A stretch of DNA of 64,000 nucleotides from Chthoniobacterales bacterium (GCA_013815325.1 JACDGM010000002.1:28556-92555), one strand, 5' to 3'; positions 38,896 to 49,059 are shown, counted from the stretch's first letter. The notes: generated by a model not told the origin, from the sequence alone. Program-made: numbers and translations.

Positions 38896-39702
38896 ATGAA
38901 CCGCACCCACATCAAATGGATTCCGGTCCTGCTCGCCGGCATCTTCTTCGCCTACCAATACTTTAGCTCGGAGAAGTTCGTTAATCCCGAGACTGGTCGT
39001 AAGAGTCATGTCGGGTTATCGACCGAGCAGGAGTCGGCGCTCGGCTTGCAGAGTTACCGCCAGGTCCTCTCCGAAGCGCAAGCGATCGATTCCGGGCCGG
39101 AGGCCGAGATGGTAAAGCGGGTGGCGACTCGGCTCGCCGCCGCGACGGGCACGGCGGGCGCGGGGTTCGATTGGCAGGAGTCACTCATTCGTGACGAGAA
39201 GGTGAATGCCTTCTGCCTGCCGGGCGGAAAGATCGTCGTTTATACCGGCATTTTACCGGTCGCCGAAAATGATGCCGGCCTCGCGACCGTTCTTGGCCAC
39301 GAAATGGCGCACGCCACTTCCCGGCATGGCGCGCAACGGGTCTTGCAGCAAAATCTGGCGCAAACGGCGATGACTGGAATCGCCGTCTCGCTCTCCGACA
39401 TGGACTACACCAAACAGCGCGCAGTCATGGGTGCACTGGGCGCCGGAACGCAGTTCGGCGTCCTCATGCCCTTCGGTCGCGAGCACGAATCGGAAGCGGA
39501 CCACATCGGGCTGATCTACATGGCGCGCGCCGGCTTCGACCCGCAGGAAAGCATCCGCTTTTGGGAACGAATGGAGCGGCAGGGCGAGGCACAGCCGCCG
39601 GAATTTCTCTCCAGTCACCCCTCCCATGGCCATCGCATCCAGCAGTTACAAAGCTGGCTGCCTCAGGCGGAGGAAGAATATCAAAAGGCGAATAAGAGCT
39701 AG
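38896..39702 (+). CDS. M48 family metalloprotease
   Basis: 268 aa; VNAFCLPGGKIVVYTGIL, TVLGHEMAHATSRHGAQR (HExxH), ESEADHIGL. Confidence 0.94.
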   Translation: MNRTHIKWIPVLLAGIFFAYQYFSSEKFVNPETGRKSHVGLSTEQESALGLQSYRQVLSEAQAIDSGPEAEMVKRVATRLAAATGTAGAGFDWQESLIRDEKVNAFCLPGGKIVVYTGILPVAENDAGLATVLGHEMAHATSRHGAQRVLQQNLAQTAMTGIAVSLSDMDYTKQRAVMGALGAGTQFGVLMPFGREHESEADHIGLIYMARAGFDPQESIRFWERMERQGEAQPPEFLSSHPSHGHRIQQLQSWLPQAEEEYQKANKS

Positions 39703-39814
39703 CTGGTTGATCGTTGTGAGACGACTTGCCAGCCTAACGATTAAAGGCGCCGCGGGCTGTCGGTGACGCTTCAATGATACCGTCACCAAGCCAGGAAGAA
39801 TCCCACCGCCGGCC

Positions 39815-40837
39815 CTAAGCGCGCCGTGCCCAGCGCAATTTCGCGGCGGTCGAGCGCGAGTTGGAGTGGCGCTCGGCGGCGCTCGGACGAACCACTTTCT
39901 CCGCGATCCGGGAGTAGATCCCTGCACTGAGGCCAGCTGCGAAAGAGCTCTTTACCCGGCGATCCTCGCCGGAGTGAAAGGTGAGAATCGCCACGCGGCC
40001 ATTAGGTCGAAGGCAGTTCGGAAGATTGCGCAGAAAGGTTTCGAGTGCGGAGAATTCATCGTTGACCGCGATCCGCAAGGCCTGAAAAACGCGCCGAATC
40101 GAGACCTCGAGCGCCTCGTTAGGTATGCGCGGCAAGGCCCCCCGGATGGCCGCGGCTAACGAACTGGTGCCGGGGAAAAGTTTCCCGGCGAGAGCCGAAG
40201 CGAGTGCAGCCGCGTGCGGTTCATCGGCATTTTCCTGCAGCAGCCTAACGAGTTTATCACGAGACAGTGTCGCCAGGAACGCAGACGCGGGTTGGGCTCG
40301 CTCCGGATTCATGCGCAAGTCGAGCGGGCCGTCGTGCTTCGCGGAAAAGCCGCGCGCCGGATCGTCGAGCTGCATGGAGGAAACGCCCAGATCCGCGAGG
40401 ATGATATCCGCGCCCTCGAGCCCGCTGCCGACGAGGAGCTGAGGAAGCCCGGCGAAGTTGCTGCGGCGTGCGGTGAAAACTTCCGGGCCGTAGCCTAACG
40501 AGCGCAGACGCGCTTCCGTCTTGGGTAGCTCAATCGGGTCGACGTCGAGACCGAGAAGACGTCCGCCGGGTTGAAGCAAAGGGAGAATGGCCTGGGTGTG
40601 GCCGCCGTAGCCGAGAGTGCAGTCGACCGCGATTTCGCCCGGCTGCGGAGCGAACACCTCCAGGATCTCAGCGACCATGATCGGTCGATGGCAACCGGCC
40701 GGAGTTTTTCCGGCGGCGATGACGCTGGCGATCGTTTCGGCATAGCGAGCGGGATCGCGTTCCTTGTATTTCTCCTCGAAGCGCCGCGGATTTTTACCGC
40801 GGTAGCGCGGGCGCCGCTGATGCTCACTCTCAGGCAT
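39815..40837 (-). CDS. rsmH: 16S rRNA (cytosine(1402)-N(4))-methyltransferase
   Basis: 340 aa; HRPIMVAEILEVFAPQPGEIAVDCTLGYGGHTQAIL, ILADLGVSSMQLDDPARGFSAKHDGPLDLRM, LTFHSGEDRRVK. Confidence 0.95.
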   Translation of the reverse strand: MPESEHQRRPRYRGKNPRRFEEKYKERDPARYAETIASVIAAGKTPAGCHRPIMVAEILEVFAPQPGEIAVDCTLGYGGHTQAILPLLQPGGRLLGLDVDPIELPKTEARLRSLGYGPEVFTARRSNFAGLPQLLVGSGLEGADIILADLGVSSMQLDDPARGFSAKHDGPLDLRMNPERAQPASAFLATLSRDKLVRLLQENADEPHAAALASALAGKLFPGTSSLAAAIRGALPRIPNEALEVSIRRVFQALRIAVNDEFSALETFLRNLPNCLRPNGRVAILTFHSGEDRRVKSSFAAGLSAGIYSRIAEKVVRPSAAERHSNSRSTAAKLRWARRA

Positions 40838-40844
40838 GGGCGGG

Positions 40845-40885
40845 CCTAACGATCAAAAGAGACATGCACAGCGGGCGTCGTTAGG
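40845..40885. terminator. Inverted motif pair between the PEP-mutase-family gene and rsmH
   Basis: CCTAACGA (40845-40852) and TCGTTAGG (40878-40885) flank 25 nt in a 43 bp intergenic gap. Confidence 0.4.
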
Positions 40886-41723
40886 TATTGGACGCGAAGC
40901 GAGCATTCAAGTCGGCGAAGGGCGCGCCGTCGGACAGACTTTGAAACTTCCCGTCGGTCACGATCTCGTCCGCGGCGCGGATGAATGCCCCCCACGCGGC
41001 CAGGGCCAGACCAGAGCCCACCGAAATGCGGCGCACTCCGAGATCGGCGAGCTGCGACACGTTGAGATGGGAGTTAAAGCCAGAGACCAATACATTCACC
41101 GGCTTCGGCGCGACCGCCCCGACGATGGCGGCGATGTCGTCCGGCTCGCTCACGCCGGGGGCGTAAAGGCAATCGGCCCCGGCCTCGGCATAGGCGACCA
41201 GACGCGCGAGCACCACTCGCATCGGCTCCGCGTGGCGGACGAGAAAGGCTTCACAACGTCCCGTCAAAACCACCGGCACGCCGAACGCGTCGATCGCCTC
41301 GCGCGCAGCCTTTACCCGGTCCACCGCCAGCTCCTGCGCGAAGAGCGGTTCCTCGCTTCGCCCCGTCGAATCTTCGATGGAAAGCCCGGCTACTCCGGTC
41401 GCGATGCAGAGCGCAACGTTCGCCGCGACGCCCGCCGGGTCGTCGGAAAATCCAGCAAGGAAATCCGCGTTCACCGGGATCGTCGTGGCGGCCACAATTT
41501 CGCGAATGTGCCCGAGCATTTCGTCACGGGGGACCGCGCCGTCCGGCCGGCCGCGAGTGAATGCAAAACCGGCCGACGTGGTGGCGAGCGCCTCGAAGCC
41601 GAGATGCTGCAAATAAAGCGCCGTCCCCATGTCCCACGGGTTCGGCAGCACGAAGCAACCAGACTCGTGCAGCGTCCAGAACCTTTCCAGCGCGCCCAAT
41701 TGCGCAGAGCCCGCATTTTGCAT
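40881..41723 (-). CDS. Isocitrate lyase/PEP mutase family protein
   Basis: LPNPWDMGTALYLQHLGFEALATTSAGFAFTRGRPDGAV, GVAGLSIEDSTG, AEAGADCLYAPGVS. ORF opens at 41822; start MQNAGSAQL at 41723 preferred. Confidence 0.9.
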   Translation of the reverse strand: MQNAGSAQLGALERFWTLHESGCFVLPNPWDMGTALYLQHLGFEALATTSAGFAFTRGRPDGAVPRDEMLGHIREIVAATTIPVNADFLAGFSDDPAGVAANVALCIATGVAGLSIEDSTGRSEEPLFAQELAVDRVKAAREAIDAFGVPVVLTGRCEAFLVRHAEPMRVVLARLVAYAEAGADCLYAPGVSEPDDIAAIVGAVAPKPVNVLVSGFNSHLNVSQLADLGVRRISVGSGLALAAWGAFIRAADEIVTDGKFQSLSDGAPFADLNARFASNT

Positions 41724-41856
41724 CGAGGAAAATCTAAGCGGAGGCCGCGCCGATGCGCGAGCGGTTTCTTCCGGCCGTGCGAGCCGTTGACTTGTTGCAC
41801 TTTCCCCGAATTTGTGCGCCAATCTGTGCCGGACGATCGCTCCTCATTCGCCAACC

Positions 41857-42258
41857 ATGAAAACCAGAATCCTATTCGCGGCCCTCTTTGCTTTCTGCCT
41901 AACGAACTGCGCGCCTTATCGCAATGCCATTACCCAGCCGGCGGTGAACCAAATCCGACCCGGCGTGACGACAGAGACCGACCTGGTCCAGCTCTTCGGC
42001 CGGCCTGAGACGCGAGTAACGGCCTTCAACGGGGACACGACGAGCGAGTGGTCCCGTTCCATTGGGCCGAAAGCGGCGGGCTACGCTCCGGTGGTCGGTC
42101 AGTTCCTCGGCGGGCTCGATCTGGAAGTGCAGGAACTCGTCGTCGTCGTTAGCCGGAGCGGACGCGTCCGAAGCTTTACCATGTATGATTCCAACGGCGC
42201 GGTGAAGCAGGAGAAGACCCGACTGCGCACCACCCGGGAAACGGGTTACCGCAAGTAG
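41857..42258 (+). CDS. Putative lipoprotein, SmpA/BamE-like pattern
   Basis: 134 aa from ATG 41857; MKTRILFAALFAFCLTNC lipobox; IRPGVTTETDLVQLFGRPETRV. Confidence 0.72.
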   Translation: MKTRILFAALFAFCLTNCAPYRNAITQPAVNQIRPGVTTETDLVQLFGRPETRVTAFNGDTTSEWSRSIGPKAAGYAPVVGQFLGGLDLEVQELVVVVSRSGRVRSFTMYDSNGAVKQEKTRLRTTRETGYRK

Positions 42259-42293
42259 GACGCGAGCGTCTCGCTCCGGCGAAATCGGCAGCC

Positions 42294-42692
42294 TTAGCTC
42301 GCGCAGGCGGTCACGGTCTGCGATCCGGAACCTTGCGATGCGGCTTCGTTCAAAATCTGCACGAGCATGGTGAAGCCGATCGGTTTTTGCAAAACGGCAA
42401 GCGCTCCGGACGACTGGGGCGCGAGATCGCGATGCTCGCTCAGGCCCGAGAGGAACAAAATACAGCCGGTGGGATCGTCGCTCAGGATATTCCGGCAGGC
42501 GGTCAGGCCGTTCAACTTTGCCATCGCGAAATCCATAAACACGATCTGCGGTTTGTGCCGGCGGTAGGAGCGGATCGCGTCGAGGCCCGAGTGCACGACA
42601 TCGACGACCTCGTGTCTCGCGGCGCGAACCATTTCGGCCAGCATCAGCGCGAAATCCCTCTCGTCATCGGCAATCAGCACGCGCACTCCCAT
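42294..42692 (-). CDS. Stand-alone response regulator receiver protein
   Basis: 133 aa from ATG 42692; VRVLIADDERDFALMLAEMV, QIVFMDFAMAKLNGL, LQKPIGFTMLVQIL. Confidence 0.88.
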   Translation of the reverse strand: MGVRVLIADDERDFALMLAEMVRAARHEVVDVVHSGLDAIRSYRRHKPQIVFMDFAMAKLNGLTACRNILSDDPTGCILFLSGLSEHRDLAPQSSGALAVLQKPIGFTMLVQILNEAASQGSGSQTVTACAS

Positions 42693-43502
42693 CGATGCAG
42701 AAGGTTTCGTGCCTAACGTTGGAAAATTATTCGCCTCAGGCGCATTCCTCAATTTACGAGGCAACGACGCGCTCGATCCGCGGGTCCGGCAGGAGCCAAA
42801 TGAACGCAACGACGATATGAAGCGTGCATGAGATCCAGGCGTGAAAGAAGGCCCGGGAGATCGCGGTCGCGCAAGCGCGGGAGAAAGTTTTCCCTTCCAG
42901 TCTCTTCCGAGGGCGCGCGAGCGGGCCGTCGGGTCCTCGGTAACGATCTGCCCTAACGAAAAGTCGAATCTCGCACCGGGGCTTGGGATGGCACCTTCGA
43001 AATTGCTGCACAATGTTAACGACGATAATTCAGCCACCCCGCGCCGAGTCGTGCTGCAAACCGCGATTGCGATCTTTCTCTCCTCGCGCTCTGCGGTGCG
43101 TGGGTTGCCAGGTCGCGGCCCCACCCCATCGCGCAACTCGGACTCGAGGACGTGAGCACCGAAATGCTTCGGATTGACGATTTGCCGGTGAGCATCGCGA
43201 GGTCGATTAATATCCATATCCGATGACGATGACGGTTGATTCGACCGGGCAATTCGTCATCGAAAGTTCCGGCTACTCCATTTCGCTCGGGCGACTGAAT
43301 GAGTCGTTAGGCCGCAATTCCGCGATCAAACCGGCCCCAGAGGACAGAGCCAGTTTAGCGTCGAGCGCAGCGTGTTGAGCTGGCCGACGCCGCTTGAGAT
43401 CAACTCCATCTCGGGGCACTCGCCGTCGTGGAAACGGCACCTCTATTACCGCTTGGCGTGGGAGAAGCCGAACGGCAGCCGACTGGAAATGGGCGATCAA
43501 TC

Positions 43503-43931
43503 ATGAACTACGATCAATTTATTCAACTCTATTTCGAGCGCTCCAATGCCACGCAAGAATATTGGAACCTCTAGGTCATTATCGTCGGCGGCATTCTCGC
43601 CTTTTCCTCGTTGCGCAAGCATCACGCGCCCGTGACCACGTTGATCGCCTGCGTGCTCTTCGCGCTTTTCGCCTACGAAAATCTCGGCGCGTTACACGAC
43701 GTGACGGCACAGCGTTTCGCGTTGCTCGACGCGATCAAGCAATTCGACGCCAACGGCGGCGCGACGACTAACCCGATGCAAGCGCGCGCGCTGCTCGAAC
43801 CGACCCTCACGCCAGCCAGCTGGACGAGCGTGAAGGTGACGCACATCTCGAGCGATCTGCTCACGATCCTGGCGCTCGTCGCGATGGAATGGCGGCGCCG
43901 AACTCTTCGCGATGCGCAGCACGTGCCTTGA
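43503..43931 (+). pseudogene. Small membrane protein interrupted by an in-frame amber codon
   Basis: MNYDQFIQLYFERSNATQEYWNL[TAG]VIIVGGILAFSSLRKHHAPVTTLIACVLFALFAYENLGALHDVT...; TAG at 43572-43574, same frame both sides. Confidence 0.65.
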
Positions 43932-43991
43932 GGAGGCCGCCTCCCCGTCGGGTTAGGGAACGGCCTGAGTCTTGCTACCCTGGCGGTGAGT

Positions 43992-44381
43992 ATGAAGGAA
44001 AGTTTAAAAATCCTCGCCGTCGAAGATGAGACGGCCGTCGCGCAACTCCTGGCGTTGGTGCTTTGCGGTCCATCCTGCCGGGTGACAACTGCCTGCAACG
44101 GCGCGCAAGCGCTGGAGAAAATCGCCGCGGCTTCGCGGCCATTCGATGTCGTTATAACTGATCACCAAATGCCTCAAGTGACCGGGCTCCAACTGGTGCG
44201 CGAGCTTCGCGCCCATCATTTTGGAGGCAAAATCGCGGTGCTCTCGGCGCACCTGAACGAGAAAAACGTCCATGCCTATGAAGAGCTGAGCGTTGATCTG
44301 ATGCTTTCGAAGCCGTTCGATGTCGAGGAGCTGCGTCACGCCATCGAAGTGCTCGCGCGTGAAGATTCGATCGCTGCCTAA
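43992..44381 (+). CDS. Stand-alone response regulator receiver protein
   Basis: MKESLKILAVEDETAVAQLLALVL, FDVVITDHQMPQVTGLQLV, LMLSKPFDVEELRHAI; stop TAA inside CCTAACGA. Confidence 0.92.
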   Translation: MKESLKILAVEDETAVAQLLALVLCGPSCRVTTACNGAQALEKIAAASRPFDVVITDHQMPQVTGLQLVRELRAHHFGGKIAVLSAHLNEKNVHAYEELSVDLMLSKPFDVEELRHAIEVLAREDSIAA

Positions 44382-44431
44382 CGAAGTTGCAGTCGCCGTG
44401 GTTTCCAGCCTAACGATTGCCGGCTCTTCCG

Positions 44432-45844
44432 TCAGCGCACCTTCACTGGCGCGATGACGAGATCGAACATGTTCAACGTCCCGTCGGGGTTATCGCCCGT
44501 GGCGTTCGAGTTATCGGCCGCGGAGAAATAGAACCTGCCGCCATAATAGGCGAAGCCGCTGTAGTCGCCGTAGTCCACCCCGCTGCGGGCGTCGTTGTCG
44601 TTCGAGGCCGCGAGCGAAAGCCGGACGTTGTGCTCGAAGGTGCGGCCGGCATCACTACTTACCGTGGCGTAGATCAGGGTATCGTCGTTAGGCACGCCGT
44701 TGGTGTCGCCGCGACCGTTGTCACCCGCATCGTTGCGGGCGTCATACCATGCGATCGCGATCTTGCCGGTGGTGGGATCGAGCGAAATCTTCGGGTTAAA
44801 CTGGCTGTTCCTCCCGACGTCATCATTCACTCGCGCCGAGTCACTCCAGGTTGCACCGTTATCATCCGAGTAGCGCAAATTAATGTCGGTATCGTTGCTC
44901 TCCGCCGGCTGCTCCGAGACATAGATGAAGTAAAGCCGGCCGTTGTGCGGGCCGCCCGTGCGATCCCACGCGAGCCCGGCCTCGGCATCAATCGAGCGCC
45001 CGGATTGGGCGGGAATGTAATCAAATCCGCCTACGTTGGTCGTCTGCAACACTTGGGCGGCTCCGAAACCTTGCGGCCCGAGGCCGTCCGGATCGAGCGT
45101 GCCGAAGATGGTTGCCGGACCTTCGCCGCCAGTCGGATTTTGAAAGACGATAAAGACCTGGCCATTGGGGCCGACCGCCGTATCCCCGTAATCACCGGCC
45201 CGATTTGCTCCCGGGATTTTCTGCGCAGGCGAGAACGCGCCGACCCGACCGAGCCCCGTGACCGCGGCGCCGCTCGCCTGGATGGTCCCGTCAAAAGATG
45301 TCCACGAAATCCAGACGCTGTCCGCGCCGGCGGCGATCGAAGGCTGATCTCCACCGACCGATTGCCCGATGGCGGCCAGACTTTTCCAAGGCATCACCGG
45401 AATGCCGGAGGGCAGCGAGGTAAGAAACGCGAGCGGCTGAAACGTCGCGCCCCCATCGGTCGAAATCGCCATCTTGATCGAGATATCGGACGAGAGATAG
45501 GTGAGGAAAATATTTCCAAAATCGTCGGACGCGAGTTGCGCATCGCAGCAGGCGAAGCCTAACGAGTCGCCGTTGGCGATCATGTTATGCTGCCAGGTGC
45601 GGCCACCGTCGGTGCTCCAGCTGTGAAAGAGCGCGTTCGCTTCGACGTTGGAGACGGTCGTGATTTGCAGCGGATTGGCGTGGTTCACGGCCACCGCGGT
45701 CTCGGCCTCGTTCCCGCGACTCACACTGACGTCGATTTCGATTTCTTTCAGGCCATGCGCACCTTCAGGCTTGGGACGAGGCTCCGGTAACTGAGCGAAG
45801 GCCATTGGCATAACGAGAAGTATTAGTGCGGCAAATATCTTCAT
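44432..45844 (-). CDS. Exported sialidase-like (BNR repeat) propeller protein
   Basis: Start MKIFAALILLVMPMAFAQ at 45844; repeated SxDGGxTW/F units (WSTDGGRTWQHN, ISTDGGATFQP, YSDDNGATWSD, VSSDAGRTFEHN). ORF-track extension to 46573 is antisense to the helicase. Confidence 0.85.
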   Translation of the reverse strand: MKIFAALILLVMPMAFAQLPEPRPKPEGAHGLKEIEIDVSVSRGNEAETAVAVNHANPLQITTVSNVEANALFHSWSTDGGRTWQHNMIANGDSLGFACCDAQLASDDFGNIFLTYLSSDISIKMAISTDGGATFQPLAFLTSLPSGIPVMPWKSLAAIGQSVGGDQPSIAAGADSVWISWTSFDGTIQASGAAVTGLGRVGAFSPAQKIPGANRAGDYGDTAVGPNGQVFIVFQNPTGGEGPATIFGTLDPDGLGPQGFGAAQVLQTTNVGGFDYIPAQSGRSIDAEAGLAWDRTGGPHNGRLYFIYVSEQPAESNDTDINLRYSDDNGATWSDSARVNDDVGRNSQFNPKISLDPTTGKIAIAWYDARNDAGDNGRGDTNGVPNDDTLIYATVSSDAGRTFEHNVRLSLAASNDNDARSGVDYGDYSGFAYYGGRFYFSAADNSNATGDNPDGTLNMFDLVIAPVKVR

Positions 45845-45979
45845 AGGCGCGCATGCTGAACAGGGGACGGCGCTGGCCGCAAGTTTATTCTGTCGGGAAT
45901 GATTCGGACCGTCGGCTGATCCTGCCAGCCGGCAAAAGAAGGCGTGCCTTTCGGCCTGACTAACCGATAGTCCGCGCCT

Positions 45980-47254
45980 GTGCCATTTCGCTCCCTTGGT
46001 CTCGAGGACCGCATTCTCAAAGCCATCCAGGAAGCTGGTTACACCGAACCGACTCCCATCCAGACCGCCGCCATTCCCGAGGTGCTGGCGGGGCGCGATG
46101 TCATCGGCATCGCGCAGACTGGCACCGGCAAGACGGCCGCCTTCGTTCTGCCCATCCTGACTCACCTCGTTAGGCAAACGAGGGAAAATCAGCGGCCCGG
46201 GACGCGCGCGTTGATCATCGCGCCAACGCGTGAACTGGTAGTGCAGATTGAGGAAAACGTGCGCGACTATGCCCGGCATCTGCCCTTGCGGATGGCGACG
46301 GTTTATGGCGGCGTGAGCGAGCGCCCGCAAATCCAGGCGCTCCGCTCCGGCGTCGAACTGGTGGTGGCGACGCCCGGGCGCTTGATCGACTTGATGGAAC
46401 AGCGCCAGACAAATTTTGCCGGCGTTGAATTTCTCGTCCTCGACGAGGCCGACCGAATGCTCGACATGGGTTTTCTCCCGCCCATCCGGCAGATCGTTAG
46501 GGCGCTGCCCGCGAAACGCCAGACGCTGCTCTTTTCGGCTTCGCTCTCGCGTGAAATCGAAGCGCTCACGCATGAGTTCCAGCGTTCACCTAAAGTGATC
46601 GAGATCGGGCGCCGGGCCAACCCGGCGGAGACGGTGACCCAGCTGGTTTACGAAGTGCGTCCACATTTGAAACCGGCCTTGCTTCAACATCTTCTGGCCG
46701 ATGAAGAGCTCGATACGGTTCTGGTCTTTACCCGCACGAAACATGGCGCCGACCGCCTCGCGCGGCGTCTCGAGAGCAGCGGCATCAAGACCGGAACAAT
46801 TCATTCGAACCGCTCGCAAAGTCAGCGGCTTAGGGCGTTGAAGGATTTCAAATCGGGTGCGGTCCGCGTCCTCGTCGCGACCGATGTGGCCGCGCGCGGG
46901 ATTGACGTGGACGGCATTTCCCACGTGGTGAATTACGATTTCCCGATGCACTCGGAGGACTATGTGCATCGCATCGGCCGGACCGGCCGCGCTCATGCGG
47001 TGGGCGACGCGATCAGCTTCGTCACGCCAGAGGATCAGGGGCCGCTGCGTTCGCTCGAGCGCTTCATCGGGCGCGGGATCGTGCGCAAACGCGCCGAGGG
47101 TTTCGATTACAACGCCGCCGCGCCGCCGCGCGAAGAGCGCGGCGGGGAGCAGCGCCCCAGATTGCCTAACGACGTTCGCCGCGGACCGGCGCCGCGCCGC
47201 GAAGATTTTCGCGGCGCCGGCCAGCGCCGTGCTGGACGACGCCGCTCGCGATGA
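45980..47254 (+). CDS. DEAD/DEAH-box RNA helicase (RhlE-like)
   Basis: 424 aa; AQTGTGKTAAF, LDEADRMLD, SAS, HRIGRTGRA, basic C-terminal tail. Confidence 0.95.
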   Translation: MPFRSLGLEDRILKAIQEAGYTEPTPIQTAAIPEVLAGRDVIGIAQTGTGKTAAFVLPILTHLVRQTRENQRPGTRALIIAPTRELVVQIEENVRDYARHLPLRMATVYGGVSERPQIQALRSGVELVVATPGRLIDLMEQRQTNFAGVEFLVLDEADRMLDMGFLPPIRQIVRALPAKRQTLLFSASLSREIEALTHEFQRSPKVIEIGRRANPAETVTQLVYEVRPHLKPALLQHLLADEELDTVLVFTRTKHGADRLARRLESSGIKTGTIHSNRSQSQRLRALKDFKSGAVRVLVATDVAARGIDVDGISHVVNYDFPMHSEDYVHRIGRTGRAHAVGDAISFVTPEDQGPLRSLERFIGRGIVRKRAEGFDYNAAAPPREERGGEQRPRLPNDVRRGPAPRREDFRGAGQRRAGRRRSR

Positions 47255-47874
47255 CGCGCGGGTCGCTCAGCCCGGAGCAAGAGCTGGCGGCGCGCGATCC
47301 GAAACTCGCGGTGCTGATCGCCCGCGTCGGGCCTTTTACGGTCGAGCCTGGTAGAGTCGTTAGGCCATTGGATGCGCTTGCGCGATCGATCGCCTATCAG
47401 CAGCTCAGCGGCAAAGCGGCCGCAACGATTTTCGGCCGCGTGCGGGCGCTTTATCCGGGGCGCAAATGGTTCTCGCCTGAGCTCATTCTCGCCACTTCGG
47501 ACGAAATTTTTCGCGGCGCCGGTCTTTCTCGCAACAAAATCGCCGCGTTTAAAGATCTCGCGGCGAAAACGCTCGACGGCACGGTGCCGAAACATGGCGC
47601 GCTCTCCCGCATGAACGACGAAGAAATCATCGCCCGCCTAACGAGTGTGCGCGGCATCGGCCGTTGGACGGTGGAGATGTTGCTGCTCTTTCACCTCGGC
47701 CGCCTCGACGTCTGGCCGGTGGACGATCTGGGCGTGCGCAAAGGCTATGCGAAAACTTTCCGCAAGAAGGTGGCGCCGACGCCGAAGGAGCTGCTTGCCA
47801 TCGGCGAGAAGTGGCGGCCGTATCGTTCGGTGGTTGCGTGGTATTTCTGGCGCGCGCTCGACCTGGAGAAATAG
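47251..47874 (+). CDS. DNA-3-methyladenine glycosylase (AlkA-type HhH-GPD)
   Basis: 207 aa; LARSIAYQQLSGKAAATIFGRV, RLTSVRGIGRWTVEMLLLFHLGRLDVWPVDDLGVRKGYA; ATGA overlap with the helicase gene. Confidence 0.92.
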   Translation: MTRGSLSPEQELAARDPKLAVLIARVGPFTVEPGRVVRPLDALARSIAYQQLSGKAAATIFGRVRALYPGRKWFSPELILATSDEIFRGAGLSRNKIAAFKDLAAKTLDGTVPKHGALSRMNDEEIIARLTSVRGIGRWTVEMLLLFHLGRLDVWPVDDLGVRKGYAKTFRKKVAPTPKELLAIGEKWRPYRSVVAWYFWRALDLEK

Positions 47875-47940
47875 CTCGTGCCCCGGACGAGGCGCGTAGA
47901 AAAAACCAACCGACGAGGCGCAGTAGAGTGTTCTTTTTTC

Positions 47941-48272
47941 GTGAAAACAGCAGCGCAGAAATTCCGAGGCATTCTCCTTTGGGCAAAATGCGTCTCGCCA
48001 GCGCTCGTCATCGCGGCGGCAACATTTAGCGCGCCGTCGGCTTCGGCACAGAACGTGACCCTCGAACCGCTGCGTAACAGCGGCTACGGTTCAGCCCGGC
48101 TGCAACGGCTGCGACCGTGCGTGCGCCTAACATCAGGCTGCGCAGGTCCGCGTCGTGGCTGGGCGCTTCGGTTATCGGGTCGCTCGGCATGGACATCCTG
48201 GGAAGTAACGGCGCGATCGTCGATTTCGGGCAGCAGAAGCTCTACTTCTATCCCGCGACGGCGGCGAGATGA
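47941..48272 (+). pseudogene. Retropepsin-like aspartic protease remnant
   Basis: Leader KFRGILLWAKCVSPALVIAAATFSAPSASAQNVTLEPLRNSGYG then, in another frame, VIGSLGMDILGSNGAIVDFGQQKLYFYP typical of the domain end; the middle is degraded. Confidence 0.5.
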
Positions 48273-48278
48273 TCGCAG

Positions 48279-48971
48279 CTATTCGACGGCGCGCCCGACA
48301 TCGTCATCAGCCGCGCCGCGATGCGCGCGGATGAACTCGCTCGGGTTAATCCATCCGCGCGTATCCTTGCGATAACCAGCGCCGACGAAAGGCGTGATGA
48401 ATTCGCGCATCTCAAAATGAAGATGCGCCAGATATTTCCCACCCGCGGTCCCGACCGTTGCGATCTGTTCCCCGCGGCGGACTTGTTGAGCCGGCGTCAC
48501 GAGCATCGTCTGCACGTGCGCGTAATAGGATTGCACATATTTGCGCACGCCCGCTTCGGGGTAAGCGTGGATGATGATGATGATATTGCCCCAGCCCGGT
48601 CCGCCCTCCCGCGCGAAAATGACGCGGCCGTCGGCCACGGCATAGACTGGATCGCCCAAGTCGCTGTTCTCCCCGCCGATACCGTTCAAGTCATCGCCGA
48701 GATGGTTGTTTTCGGTGAACGGTTGGGCGTTGTATGCCATCGCGCCATGCTCGGTGCCGAGCGGAAAATCAAAACGGGTTGCGGTCGGGAGCGCGGCTAA
48801 CTCGATTGGGGAAACAAGGTCGAGCGTTGGCTGATAATTTCGTCGGTTGAGCAGCTCCGGACCGAGGCGCCAGGCGAGATCCGCCGCGAGTGCGAAGAGG
48901 AAAAGGAGAACGCCCGCGAGCCACCAAGGCCAGGGAGGCGTCGATTTCTTTTCGTTAGGCAGCACGTTCAC
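48279..48971 (-). CDS. M23 family metallopeptidase
   Basis: 230 aa; single TM; HLGDDLNGIGGENSDLGDPVYAVADGRVIFAREGGPGWGNIIII, GKYLAHLHFEMRE. Confidence 0.9.
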   Translation of the reverse strand: MNVLPNEKKSTPPWPWWLAGVLLFLFALAADLAWRLGPELLNRRNYQPTLDLVSPIELAALPTATRFDFPLGTEHGAMAYNAQPFTENNHLGDDLNGIGGENSDLGDPVYAVADGRVIFAREGGPGWGNIIIIIHAYPEAGVRKYVQSYYAHVQTMLVTPAQQVRRGEQIATVGTAGGKYLAHLHFEMREFITPFVGAGYRKDTRGWINPSEFIRAHRGAADDDVGRAVE

Positions 48972-49059
48972 CGGGTTCTCTCCTTAACCGGCAATCGGTT
49001 CCTCCTCCTCGGCCTCGTCTGCGGGAAAGAAATCGAGCACGAGCACGATTGCGACAGAG

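Noticed and set aside
40836-42008. 390-aa plus ORF over the PEP mutase-family gene
   Set aside because: Antisense shadow and runs through the real downstream lipoprotein start.
44417-45562. 381-aa plus ORF opposite the sialidase-like gene
   Set aside because: Repetitive Arg/Val-rich translation, antisense to a BNR protein with signal peptide.
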